Assembly: GCF_002165625.1 (NCBI RefSeq)
Contig: NZ_NGNS01000016.1
Span: 36,411 to 100,410 of the forward strand
Reading direction: 5' to 3'
DNA: 64,000 bases
DNA from: Neiella marina
GTDB taxonomy: Bacteria > Pseudomonadota > Gammaproteobacteria > Enterobacterales > Neiellaceae
Shown here: positions 20,601 to 30,000 of the stretch, in pieces
Layout: every line of letters starts with the position of its first letter
Numbering within the stretch: the first letter of the stretch is position 1
Program-made: the position numbers and the translations under genes
Notes under the pieces: model-generated
Database searches by the model: none
Told to the model about the DNA's origin: nothing
Seen by the model: the letters and a program-made list of their open reading frames with translations, nothing else

Positions 20601-20999
20601 TCATTGGCTAAGGAATCTTCCGACTCCGGCATCCTCAACCGAGCGCATGTCACGGGGTTAATCGGGGACGATAACGAAGTCATTCAGCAAGTACTTCAGG
20701 CATTTCTCGAAGAGCAGCATCTAATCGCCGATATGGAGCAAGCATTGGTATCTGATGGCTATTCCAAGCTATCCGAGTTAGCCCATAAAATGGGCGGAGG
20801 GCTGCGCTACTTAGGCGCCCAAAGAGCTGTGTCGACATGCAAAGCAATTGAAAATGATGCCAAACAGCAGCGGCCATCGGATTACCACAACATGCTCAAT
20901 CAATTAGCTGCCGATTTAGAGCAATTGGAAGGAGAGGTAGAACGCTGGCTTACAGATCTGAGCGCCAATCGACCATCATCAGAAGATAAACCGACATGA
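17691..20999 (+). CDS. Unorthodox hybrid histidine kinase with two periplasmic solute-binding domains (BvgS/EvgS/RocS type)
   Basis: This 1102-residue sensor phosphorelays from His to Asp to His. In order it has an N-terminal membrane/signal helix (22-38), two SBP_bac_3-like periplasmic domains (about 50-280 and 290-520), a membrane helix (530-550), a coiled coil (555-585), HisKA with SHEIRTPMNG (H593), HATPase_c (NAIKFT, then DSGIGI and KYGGSGLGLSI), a receiver with SDCHMPKMDG (D896), and an HPt domain with AHKMGGG (H1032). There is no PAS domain between the membrane and HisKA, unlike BvgS. GTG 17691 has GAGG upstream. The next two genes overlap head to tail, forming one operon. Confidence 0.93.
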   Translation: MACPQLILGLIQRKSRLQIKALAVALLIYCIITPLVAADEQPVATDLPKEATKPNSLTIGLPSFSAIEKDWYGDFPKLASFLEQFWLDIGKKYDIRIQFKATSFATYLEVLESGEVDVIAIAPYADSLFQKAYFTIPYLSMKPAVYVRSNPSRHHKASAIHVPDFANFSLPSAGSMHRVFGDDLDDMLSRRNDYYLIYSWIPWVAESVLTRRDMRQDFKPQNQTAPPIFARAMMLRDRKPEVEFLNKVFRTINTEDAAALWQQNMGSQESIFQLTLLQLEGGVNQQLSEYLLENPVTYYAAMESGYPPYVVPDTAGVGGLAIDVLSSIGNRMGIEFQPIRVSNARLALKALDKGDIQLMPNVYKTPQREGRWHFSIPFGQSSPAFLSRAKDNFSSFEQLSDARIASIKDYYESHLMSTRLPNNEFLHVDSATEATQAIEDNRADVLLDDELAMIYRSKQGNFGDLVVNEVTDINEDLAFRMAVNLKHWPLVELVDIGLATFSPLEMDELRRKWGKTSTAVPDVSIFDHKYFYNIAFAVAFITFGVFLLQRLQIRQRKQAHREVEQALQQTQQARQDAERAARSQSDFLARMSHEIRTPMNGVLGMAEALSFTSLNKEQTELLTVLNGSARNLMALLNDVLDYSKIDAGKLTFEKAPVQLENLLNSVVDNFKHKTLSSELDLYCKLDPALNKVYLTDPTRLMQVLNNLVSNAIKFTHKGFVELNAQLIDDAASQSASQTGYHLVRFNIRDSGIGISAAKQNELFKPFVQADIDTTRKYGGSGLGLSICKEITEGMGGRISLSSLEGVGTLFTVELQLEPIKIEQEAKSVIADELSIDLEPAPQLAQLNVLVAEDNQVNIKVLTSQLACLGIKPVVALNGQEAYEKWQNGDFDVVLSDCHMPKMDGFTLARKISAERDNQHPRLIATTADALSDSIQRCQQAGFDDYLSKPFTLDTLRQKLLCLPQATTAPPSLAKESSDSGILNRAHVTGLIGDDNEVIQQVLQAFLEEQHLIADMEQALVSDGYSKLSELAHKMGGGLRYLGAQRAVSTCKAIENDAKQQRPSDYHNMLNQLAADLEQLEGEVERWLTDLSANRPSSEDKPT

Positions 21000-22414
21000 T
21001 TACTCGCGAAAGCAAGTTAGCGTCACTTCTAGGCTGGTTTGTGTTGGTGCTTCTGCTTGCTTTTGCACTGCTGGAGTTTGGTGCCAATGTCTGGATTAAT
21101 AAGCACCGCGAAGGTATTCGCATTAACCGCGCCATTGATAACTATGGCCAAGTTGCGACCAAAGAAATAGCCAGCCAGATCGATCTTCTGCAATTTCTCG
21201 CTGACAACTTAGGGCTACACCGTGAAACCATTGATTACCTTCAGAATCGAAGTGGTCATTTTATTGAGCGTTGGCTAAATCCAGCAACACTTGATGCCAT
21301 GAATGTCGAAGCTATCTTAATTCGAGATGAGCAATCAGCTGAAGTCGCTTATGTCACATCATTAGCCAATAAACACAACCAGGACATCGGCAACCTACTA
21401 ACCAATCGCCGGTTTTCTATTGCTCGAACAGCTGACGATCAGGGCTTTATTTTCATCGAAGATATGCTCTATATGTATGCCACTTCACCAATCTTTGCCG
21501 AGCAGAATGTTGCATCAGCGCCCCGCTCCCATTCGGTGATTCCTGAGCAGACTCCGACGGGTCCTCTTGTTGGCTTTTTTACCGTGTTAAGAGAGTTAGA
21601 TGACGAGTTACTATCAGAACTCGGCGACAGCTTAGGTATCTACTTAGACGTATCGACCCTGATTCGTCCAAACAATCCAGTTTTGGTGGCGACCAATGAA
21701 ATCACCGAACTCAAAGTGACTTCGTTTTGGCGCAGTGATAAGGCAATTGGCGCCAGCTTTAGTTCCGAAACACAAAATGGCGAGACTATTCCCATTATTA
21801 TCGAGACACGGTTCGAACTCCCTCAGGGCAACCTGATGGTCGAAACAGTCACCATGGTGGTCAATGTGGTGGTCTTTGTTATCGTCGCGATGCTAATTCT
21901 GATGGCCAATAATCGTTTGATCATTCGACCAATTACCTTGCTATCGGCCAAGCTCCACCAAATGAAAGGGTTTGGCGCCATCGCAGATCTGTCACTGAGC
22001 CATAGAAAGGATGAAATAGGCTCGCTGACGCGCTCCATCGACAGCCTGTTGCTGCGTTTATCTCGGCAGCACCGTTACAACCAATTAATACTTGGATCCA
22101 TTTCCGATGCCCTTTTTGTTGTATCTCCCAACGGTGCCATCAGTTTCGCCAATACCGCCTCTCTAAAGTGGCTGCGACTCAACGAAAAACAGCTCATCGG
22201 CCAGCCTATTGACTACTTAATTGAAAGTACCGAACCGGACGCATCAATTGCGCATTTGCTTACCCTTGCCCATCACCAAGACATTAGTCGCTCACTCACA
22301 GTGCGCTTAGTTTCAATGCCTGAGACTGTTGATGATATCCATATTCAACTGAGAGCGCTCAGCAGCGAAAGCAGCAACCAAGACATCGTAATCATCGTCA
22401 GGAGAGAAGGGTGA
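20996..22414 (+). CDS. Membrane sensor protein: periplasmic domain, HAMP and PAS, no output domain
   Basis: This 472-residue protein has a membrane helix (10-30), a periplasmic region of about 240 residues resembling a CHASE4-type sensor, a second helix (about 282-305), a HAMP linker, and a PAS domain (ILGSISDALFVVSPNGAISF about 365, then YLIESTEPD). It stops right after PAS, with no kinase, GGDEF, EAL or methyl-accepting region. ATG overlaps the hybrid kinase stop (ATGA), so translation is coupled. It resembles the next gene in layout and in the PAS motif, suggesting tandem duplication. Confidence 0.75.
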   Translation: MITRESKLASLLGWFVLVLLLAFALLEFGANVWINKHREGIRINRAIDNYGQVATKEIASQIDLLQFLADNLGLHRETIDYLQNRSGHFIERWLNPATLDAMNVEAILIRDEQSAEVAYVTSLANKHNQDIGNLLTNRRFSIARTADDQGFIFIEDMLYMYATSPIFAEQNVASAPRSHSVIPEQTPTGPLVGFFTVLRELDDELLSELGDSLGIYLDVSTLIRPNNPVLVATNEITELKVTSFWRSDKAIGASFSSETQNGETIPIIIETRFELPQGNLMVETVTMVVNVVVFVIVAMLILMANNRLIIRPITLLSAKLHQMKGFGAIADLSLSHRKDEIGSLTRSIDSLLLRLSRQHRYNQLILGSISDALFVVSPNGAISFANTASLKWLRLNEKQLIGQPIDYLIESTEPDASIAHLLTLAHHQDISRSLTVRLVSMPETVDDIHIQLRALSSESSNQDIVIIVRREG

Positions 22415-23790
22415 TGATGTCGCAATCAATGGAAAGCAAGATTGGTTGGCATCTGCTTAGTTTTGCTGCCGTTACCATCGCCATAGCAGTGACCGTCATC
22501 AGCGTCACCATTTGGTTTGATAACCGCGAGCGTGAGGAGTTATTTGCCCATCAGTTTAGTGACATTCTCAAAAACCTAGTGGATAACAACTTTTTCCAGT
22601 TACAACTGCTAACCAATGACTTTGCATACTGGGATGATATGTACCAATTTGTTGAGCAGCAAAACGCCAAATTCATCGCATCAAATTTCTCTGATGCCAG
22701 TCTTGAATCGTCCCTGATCCATGGCGTCATTATCCAATCAGATAGCGGCAGCATTTTGTTCTTTAAAGCCTTACTTAACGAGCACTCACCTGTCCAAACG
22801 TTAAATTTGTTTCGCTCGACTCCCCCATCAGAAACCGACTTTGGCTTGCTGATTTCCGGAGGCCAAATCTTCATCTACACCTCGCAACTGATTTCAAATA
22901 GCAATAGAACCCAAGAAACAAATGGCAAGCTCGTTTTACTCCGAAGAGCGGTACCAGAACTCAGTCAGCAAATCGCAAAAAGCTTGGGCGTGGAGGTTCG
23001 AGTGCAATTAACCGTGCCATCTTTTGTCACGGCTCGATATTCGTTTTCGGATGGTTACTACATCGCTTTACAACAAATAACCAGCATGGAAGGCGTATCA
23101 GAAGCGGTCATCGTCAGCTATATGAACAACGGCACCATGATTCCAGCCAAAGTGACCTTGCTATTGCCGAAATACAGCGCCGCTATTTGGGAGCCAATTT
23201 TGCTCATCGCCGTGATTATTATTGGTGTGCTGGCAATGTCACTTCTCACTTGGCTATTGATGCGCAAACAAATCATCAAGCCACTAAAATTACTATTGCA
23301 CTACTTAACCACTTCAGCTTCTCAAACACAGGCTCCCAAGGCCTTAGGGCAACTGCAAGAACTCGGGCAAGTATTGGCTGAGTTTAAAGCGATTCAAACC
23401 TCATTACAGCGGCAAAACCAACACCATCAGGAGCTGCTCAACTCGATTACCGATATTGTCGTTACCGTCAATCAGCATGGTCATATTCAGTTTGCCAACA
23501 AGCAAGCAGTGGAGTGGCTGGCGATTGACTTACAACAGTTATCAGCCGTCAGCTTGGATTACTTGATTGAATGCACAGACCCAAACCAAAAACCGGTTGC
23601 GGCGTGGTTACACACGCTATTGCGGCAACGGCAACAAATCAGCACAAAAACCCATATTCGGCTTTATGCGCGCCCCCAACAACACTATTTGGTTGCCGTC
23701 ACCGGCTACCCTCCAAATCAAGGGACAGATGAGGATTCTGATCGAGATGAACAGTTGGCTGCGGTAATTATCATTAGCCTATTGGATTAG
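22411..23790 (+). CDS. Second membrane HAMP-PAS sensor protein without output domain
   Basis: This protein of 457-459 residues repeats the preceding layout: a helix (about 12-32), a periplasmic CHASE4-like domain containing FFQLQLLTNDFAYWDDMYQF, a second helix (about 262-285), a HAMP region, and PAS (LLNSITDIVVTVNQHGHIQF, then YLIECTDPNQ). It ends 40 residues after the PAS core. FAYWDDMYQF is a classic CHASE4 signature. Start choices are GTG 22411, ATG 22414 or ATG 22417, all after AGGAGAGAAGG and overlapping the previous stop. Its 3' end overlaps the convergent EAL gene by 17 bases. Confidence 0.75.
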   Translation: MMMSQSMESKIGWHLLSFAAVTIAIAVTVISVTIWFDNREREELFAHQFSDILKNLVDNNFFQLQLLTNDFAYWDDMYQFVEQQNAKFIASNFSDASLESSLIHGVIIQSDSGSILFFKALLNEHSPVQTLNLFRSTPPSETDFGLLISGGQIFIYTSQLISNSNRTQETNGKLVLLRRAVPELSQQIAKSLGVEVRVQLTVPSFVTARYSFSDGYYIALQQITSMEGVSEAVIVSYMNNGTMIPAKVTLLLPKYSAAIWEPILLIAVIIIGVLAMSLLTWLLMRKQIIKPLKLLLHYLTTSASQTQAPKALGQLQELGQVLAEFKAIQTSLQRQNQHHQELLNSITDIVVTVNQHGHIQFANKQAVEWLAIDLQQLSAVSLDYLIECTDPNQKPVAAWLHTLLRQRQQISTKTHIRLYARPQQHYLVAVTGYPPNQGTDEDSDRDEQLAAVIIISLLD

Positions 23791-24997
23791 CTTTATACCA
23801 TTCGATGAACTGGTCACCTTGTAACGCTGGTGAGTAAACATAGCCCTGCAAAATATCACAGCCCAAGTCTGCTAGTTTGTTGGCCTGTTCTTGTGTTTCT
23901 ACCCCTTCAGCGACTGTTTTCAATCCCAGTTGTTTGGCCAGTACTAAGGATGCCGAAACCGTTGCTTGATGCTTGTCGCTGGTTAACATGTGACGGACAA
24001 ATGCCATGTCCACTTTCAATTCATTAAATGGGCTGGTAATCAACTGATGTAAAGATGAATGGCCAGTGCCAAAATCATCAATGGACAGATTGATCTTGTT
24101 AATCCGAAGCCGACTCATGGTATCGAGTGACTTGGCTAAATGAGGCGATATTTCGGTTTCAGTCAACTCCAACGTCAAATATTGCGCAGGCAATTGATGT
24201 TCGTTCAGAATGGCCAAGACGCTATCGACAAACGCCAACTCCACCATATCCGAAGCAGAAACATTAATCGAAATGTGCAACGGCATACCAAGCTGATGCC
24301 AGCGCGCGCAGTCGGCGATACCTTGTTGCAACACTTTTAGCGTCAATTGATGACTCAAGCCCAATTGCTCTATTTGCTGCAAAAAGTGATTGGGCGTCAG
24401 CGTACCGTGCTCGGGATGCTGCCACCGAATAAGCGCTTCGGCACCTACAATTTCTCGACTTTTAGCCGCAACATGAGGTTGATAAAAAGGCACCATCTGA
24501 GAGGCAACCGCTTCGATAATATCGTCATCACTAAAAGCGTACTGAGGCCAAGATTTCGACTCAGCTTCCTCCACTTGTTGAGCTTGTTTTAACAACCGAA
24601 GAATCGCTTGCTGCTGGATTGGTTTTTCAACTTTCGATACATTGTTGATGCCATACCAGCGGGCCATTTGCAGCACGGAGTCGATGATGTTGCTATCAAT
24701 GGCACTGGTGAGCGCAACAGAGCACTGGTGACTCAAGCCAGCCAAAGCTCGCAAAAACTCAATGCCATCCATTTCAGGCATTTGAATATCGCACAAGATC
24801 AAATGGGGCAATGGCTCCGCCTTCAAGTGTTCCAACGCCTCGTGACCATTGGCCGCGATCGCAACATGGCCCGAGGTCAAGCCTTTCACCATGCTCTCCA
24901 TAAGCCGACTTTGAAAACGATCGTCCTCTAAAATCAATACATTGGCAGTGATCATCGCTTCGATTCCTTTCGTCGCTGATACAACAGGTTCGCTCAT
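23774..24997 (-). CDS. Response regulator with receiver and EAL c-di-GMP phosphodiesterase domain (RocR-like)
   Basis: This 407-residue protein hydrolyses c-di-GMP when its receiver is switched. The receiver has the acidic pair at E24/D25/D26, phospho-acceptor D70 in CDIQMPEMDG and K125. The EAL domain has E187-A188-L189 in VGAEALIRWQHPEHG, then INVSASD, LELTETE, SIDDFGTGHSSL, KVDMAFV and AEGVET, so all catalytic and metal residues look intact. ATG 24997 has GGAGG upstream. It converges on the hybrid-kinase operon and is its likely output, as RocR is for RocS kinases in Pseudomonas. Confidence 0.92.
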   Translation of the reverse strand: MSEPVVSATKGIEAMITANVLILEDDRFQSRLMESMVKGLTSGHVAIAANGHEALEHLKAEPLPHLILCDIQMPEMDGIEFLRALAGLSHQCSVALTSAIDSNIIDSVLQMARWYGINNVSKVEKPIQQQAILRLLKQAQQVEEAESKSWPQYAFSDDDIIEAVASQMVPFYQPHVAAKSREIVGAEALIRWQHPEHGTLTPNHFLQQIEQLGLSHQLTLKVLQQGIADCARWHQLGMPLHISINVSASDMVELAFVDSVLAILNEHQLPAQYLTLELTETEISPHLAKSLDTMSRLRINKINLSIDDFGTGHSSLHQLITSPFNELKVDMAFVRHMLTSDKHQATVSASLVLAKQLGLKTVAEGVETQEQANKLADLGCDILQGYVYSPALQGDQFIEWYKANPIG

Positions 24998-25140
24998 TTG
25001 GCCTCCCAAAAGTTAGGCTGTCGCTACCAGTGGAGGCGCGTGTGCAATACAAGACGAGTCGACTTGAACAGCTATTAAGCATAGATGTTCCGTACCTATT
25101 GGATAAATTTAGTTCATCACGGCAAGTTGGGGAGTCAAAC

Positions 25141-25171
25141 AAAAAAGCTCGATCGGATGATCGAGCTTTTT
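25141..25171 (-). terminator. Terminator of the guanidine operon
   Basis: AAAAAGCTCGATC and GATCGAGCTTTTT flank a GGAT loop, 20 bases past the allophanate hydrolase stop. Confidence 0.92.
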
Positions 25172-25190
25172 GATGAAATTAGACTATCGA

Positions 25191-27002
25191 CTAGTTCGCT
25201 TGTTTTTCCAGGTAACGACGCCAACAGCCAAAGTGGGTTATCTCAGTTGCGGACTCAATGGCATAGCTTTCACAAATAAAGCTGACACACCAACGACCGT
25301 CGGCCAGCTCTACTTTTCCTAAACCCAGTGGCTGTGGAATACCTGCGAGGAAACTGCCCAAATGCGCCAGCGGCATTTGCCAGACTTCCACGGCAATCGC
25401 GGCACCGTTTGCTTCATCTCGAATCAAACCAGGACGAAATGGCGGTCCACCGGCCAACGCATAGAAACGGTAATTGGCAGAGGTGGCGGTTTGCTCCAGT
25501 AGGGTGGCACCTCGGTCCAGCAATTGGTGATTGAGCGGTAAACCTTGCAAGTGAGCACCACAGACCACCAGCTCAACCATTTCTGCAGTAGCTTCAGCTT
25601 GCTCAGCTAACGGCGGCAAGGCCATCTCGGTTGCGCCCAAATTGAAGCCATAGGCTTGCTGTAACTGCCCCGCCATACTCAGCAGCGCGCCATCCTGCCA
25701 AGCATCAGCAAACAATGTGATGCCAAACGGCAACCCCGTCGTTTGAAATCCAGCAGGCACGGCAACCGCAGCATAGTCGAGGAGGTTCATGAAGTTGGTG
25801 TAGTAGCCGATATTCGAGTTCAACGTAATGGGGTCGGCGTTGACCTCGTCAATCGTGTAGATAGTGCCGGCAGTGGGGGTGACGATGGCGTCGAATTTAG
25901 CCAAGATGGCATCGCATTGCACCTTATAGGCTTGCAATTTATACATAGCGTTAAATGCATCAACCGCGGTTTTGCCTTGCGCACCACCGATGATGGTTTC
26001 GATCACTGGTAGGCAACGGCTGCTGTCTGCTTCAAAAAACGACTGGATAGCAGCATAGCGCTCAGCCACCCATGGCCCTTCATACAGCAGTTTGGCCGCT
26101 TGTAAAAATGGTTCAAAGTCGATCTCGACCAAGGTTGCACCTTGCTGACTCAACTGTTGCAACGATTCGGCGAACAGCTCAGATGCCGACTCATTACCAA
26201 AGAACGCCAACTGACTGGCCTTAGGTACCCCGAGAGTCTTACCAGCTAAGCCTTGTTGCGGCAGATAGCTCTCGCTCGTTGATGGCAGTGGTCTGGCGTA
26301 GCAGTCATTGCCGTCATACGCACCAGCAATGGCCAGCAATCGTTCAATGTCATCGGTGGTGTGGGCAAATAGCGTCACACAGTCGAGGCTCTTACAAGCG
26401 GGCACCACGCCCGAGCAACTCAAGCGGCCCTTGCTCGCTTTCATGCCAACAATGTTGTTAAAAGCGGCGGGAACTCGCCCAGAGCCCGCGGTGTCGGTCC
26501 CCAACGAGAAACACACCTGACCGGTGGCAACACTCACGGCGCTGCCTGAGCTGGAGCCACCTGAGATATAACTGGCATCAAAACTATTGCTGACCGCGCC
26601 CCAAGGTGAACGTGTTCCGACCAAGCCAGTAGCAAATTGATCAAGATTAGTTTTACCCAATGGCACCGCGCCTGCAGCAATTAATTGCGCCACAACAAAC
26701 GCCGATTCGGTCGGTTGATAGCTGTATTCTTTGCAGCCGGCAGTCGTTGGCAGATCAGCTAAATCAATGTTGTCTTTAATGGCAAATGGCACACCATAGA
26801 GAGGCAGATCAGCGGCCGATTTATCCTCCAAGGCTGCAACGTAGGCCGATAACTGCTCGTCACTGAGCAGACTGAGCCAGCAATTATTATTATCTGCGCG
26901 AGCATCATCGAGCTTTTGCTGCAAAAACGTCGCAGGCTTAATCTTGCCCTCGGCATAAGCGGCAAGTACACCACTGACAGTGGCCAGATTCAGTTCACTC
27001 AT
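25191..27002 (-). CDS. atzF: Allophanate hydrolase
   Basis: This enzyme hydrolyses allophanate to two ammonia and two CO2, the last step of guanidine (or urea) breakdown by the carboxylase route. The 603-residue protein has an amidase-signature domain (1-450) with K76 in VPFAIKDNID, the cis-Ser in GGSSSGS (150-152) and nucleophile S174 in GTDTAGSGR. It also has the C-terminal domain (about 460-603, with YALAGGPPFRPGLIRDE) found in AtzF/DUR1,2 enzymes. It overlaps the carboxylase gene by four bases. Confidence 0.95.
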   Translation of the reverse strand: MSELNLATVSGVLAAYAEGKIKPATFLQQKLDDARADNNNCWLSLLSDEQLSAYVAALEDKSAADLPLYGVPFAIKDNIDLADLPTTAGCKEYSYQPTESAFVVAQLIAAGAVPLGKTNLDQFATGLVGTRSPWGAVSNSFDASYISGGSSSGSAVSVATGQVCFSLGTDTAGSGRVPAAFNNIVGMKASKGRLSCSGVVPACKSLDCVTLFAHTTDDIERLLAIAGAYDGNDCYARPLPSTSESYLPQQGLAGKTLGVPKASQLAFFGNESASELFAESLQQLSQQGATLVEIDFEPFLQAAKLLYEGPWVAERYAAIQSFFEADSSRCLPVIETIIGGAQGKTAVDAFNAMYKLQAYKVQCDAILAKFDAIVTPTAGTIYTIDEVNADPITLNSNIGYYTNFMNLLDYAAVAVPAGFQTTGLPFGITLFADAWQDGALLSMAGQLQQAYGFNLGATEMALPPLAEQAEATAEMVELVVCGAHLQGLPLNHQLLDRGATLLEQTATSANYRFYALAGGPPFRPGLIRDEANGAAIAVEVWQMPLAHLGSFLAGIPQPLGLGKVELADGRWCVSFICESYAIESATEITHFGCWRRYLEKQAN

Positions 27003-30000
27003 TGTCCAACCTCCGTTGCAACAGTCTGCTCAGTTTCAGATATCACCAGCAAACGCTGACCGGCGTGGACTTGCGCGCCAGCTTGTTGTGTCAGATTGAC
27101 GACGACACCATCGCTCGGCGCCGTTACTTCCAATTCCATCTTCATCGCTTCTAAAATCATCAATACTTGTCCTGCTTTAACCACATCACCGGGCTTCACC
27201 AACACTTGCCAGATATTGCCTGCCACATGACTTTCAACGGCTTGTTCGCCGTCGTTAAGTTGATCGTCGCTGGCTTCAGTTTGGCCAATTGTCTCGGCCT
27301 CAAAATTGGCGTCACCACTGTCAATCCAACGCTGCCGCTCCGCTTCAAACGCTTGTTGCTGTTTGGTTTTAAACTGCTGAATTTGTGGCTGATTGGCATC
27401 GAGCATGGCCTGATAATCGGCCAGCGAAAACTCGGTCTGTTCAATTTTCACCGGATGCTGACCACGCGGATGCTGCTGGCGGATGGTCAATAGCTCATCG
27501 GCACTGACTTCATAGAATTTGATTTGATCGAAAAATCGCAGTAGCCAAGGTTTACTGAATGCTTCGGTAGTCCGGTAGCGATTCCACATTTGCATGGTGC
27601 GGCCGACAAACTGATAGCCGCCCGGCCCTTCCATGCCATAGACACACAAATAAGCACCACCGATCCCAACTGCATTCTCCGGTGTCCAGGTGCGGGCGGG
27701 ATTGTATTTGGTAGTCACCAAACGATGTCGCGGATCCATCGGCGTTGCCACCGGCGCCCCTAAGTACACGTCGCCTAATCCCATCACCAAATAGTTGGCA
27801 TCGAAGACAATTTGCTTGACCTCATCGACTGAATCCAAACCATTAATACGGCGAATAAACTCAATATTGTCGGGACACCAAGGGGCATTTTTGCGGACCA
27901 CTTCATCGTATTTTTTGATCGCTAAACGGGTCGCTTCATCGTCCCAAGACAATGGCAGGTGAACCACTCGAGCAGGAACAGTCAGCTGGTCAATATCGCC
28001 CAACGCCATTTCGATTTGCTCTAACTGAGCCAATAGATCGGCTTGTGGTAACTGCAAATTGTTGTAGTGAATTTGCAGCGAGCGAATACCCGGGGTGAGC
28101 TCAAGCACGCCTTCAATGGCTTGTTCCTGCAATGCCAGCATTAGGGCATGGACGCGAAATCGCAGGCGAATATCGAGCACTTGCGGGCCATATTCCACCA
28201 GCAAAAAATCCTCACCGCTGGGTCGGTAAACCACTTGCTCACCATAACAAGCAGCATCAAGGGTTTTCAGTATCGGCGAAGGTAGCGGTTGTTCCGCCGA
28301 ATAGGGCTCTGCGTCCAACTCGGTTTCTTCAAAGCGCCCTTCTTCAATGGCTAACAGTTGCTGCTTCTCAGCCTGTTCTGCTTGCTCATGGCTGACAGGA
28401 ACAAAGCGAATGGTGTCGCCCGCCTTGAGTTGCCCCATTTTCCACAAATCGGCTTTGATAATGGTGGCAGGGCAGACAAAACCACCCAAGCTCGGACCGT
28501 CAGGTCCTAAAATGACCGGCATATCGCCGGTAAAATCGATGGTCCCAACGGCATAAGCATTATCATGGATATTTGATGGGTGCAGACCTGCTTCACCGCC
28601 ATCACTACGAGCCCACTGTGGTTTAGGTCCAATCAAGCGCACACCAGTTCGAGACGAGTTAAAATGAACCTGCCACTGGGCATCGAAAAATGCCTGAATA
28701 TCGGCTTGGGTGAAAAAGTCAGGGGCTCCGTGGGGGCCATATATCACCCGAATGGACCAATCTTGGGTCATCATTGGCGGCTTTGCGATAGCGCTACTGG
28801 TCGCGGCCTTTGGCGTGTATTGTTGAGCTAAATGCAAAACATCACCGGCACGCAAAGCGCGGCCACCATGGCCACCAAACTGGCCCAAGGTGAACGTTGA
28901 TTTACTACCTAGATAATCTGGGCACTGAATCCCTCCGGCGACGGCCAGATAGCTCCGAGCGCCAGCGCCGCTAATTTTACCCAGAGTGAGGGTTTGGCCA
29001 GCGGCAACGTCAATCACAGTCCAAGGTGCAATGACTTGACCATCTAACTTGGTATCGATCGCCGCACCACCAATGGCAATTTGGCTATCACTGTTAAAGC
29101 TGAGCGTTGGGCCACTGATGATCATTTCCAAGCCAGCGTCAGACTCGTCATTGCCGAGTAGCTGATTGAGCAACCGCGAGGTCAATGAATCCATCGGCCC
29201 CGAAGGTGGCACGCCGATATCCCAATAGCCGGCCCGCCCCGGATAGTCTTGGATGGAGGTTTGGGTACCGCCACTGACAACATCGACACTTGTTGGCTGG
29301 TAATGGAAGTCATTCAGGCTTCGAGTGAGAACCTTGCCTTGCTGCACCAATTCAGTGGCCAGCAGTTGCGACAAATAACCCAAGTTATGCTCAATGCCAT
29401 AAAGCTTGGTATCGGCAAGGGCGTTGGCTAAGCCATGGAGCGCTTGCTGACGGTCGACGTCAGTAAAGATGATCTTCGCCAGCATCGGATCAAAAAAGGG
29501 TGACACTTCCAACCCCGCCTCAACCCAATGATCAACGCGCAAGCCATCAGTGGCTGGAAAATCAACTTGAGTGAGCAAGCCAGCACAGGGTTGAAAGTTT
29601 TTGTTGGCATCCTCGGCGTACAAACGAACCTGAATTGCATGCCCCTGAGGTTTGAGTGTTGGTGCTAACTCGGCCAGTGGCGTGAGCTCACCGGCCCCCA
29701 ACTCGATCATCCAGCGCACTAAGTCGACGGCAAACACTTGCTCAGTAACGCCGTGCTCTACTTGTAAGCGAGTGTTCACTTCAAGAAAGTAAAACTGCTC
29801 TGTTTGTTGGTCCAGCACAAATTCAACGGTACCCGCATTGCGGTAGTTGACCTGTGCCGCCAATCGAATCGCGGTATGTTGCAGGGCCGAGCGGGTGTCA
29901 TCAGACAAATGCGGCGCAGGGGTTTCTTCGATGACTTTCTGGTTCCGACGTTGTGCCGAACAATCACGCTCGCCTAACGCAACGACCTCGCCTTGGCCAT

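Noticed and set aside
20996..23790. The two HAMP-PAS genes as kinases truncated by frameshift
   Set aside because: Each stop overlaps the next gene or the convergent gene with proper spacing, and no HisKA or GGDEF motif is found in another frame downstream.
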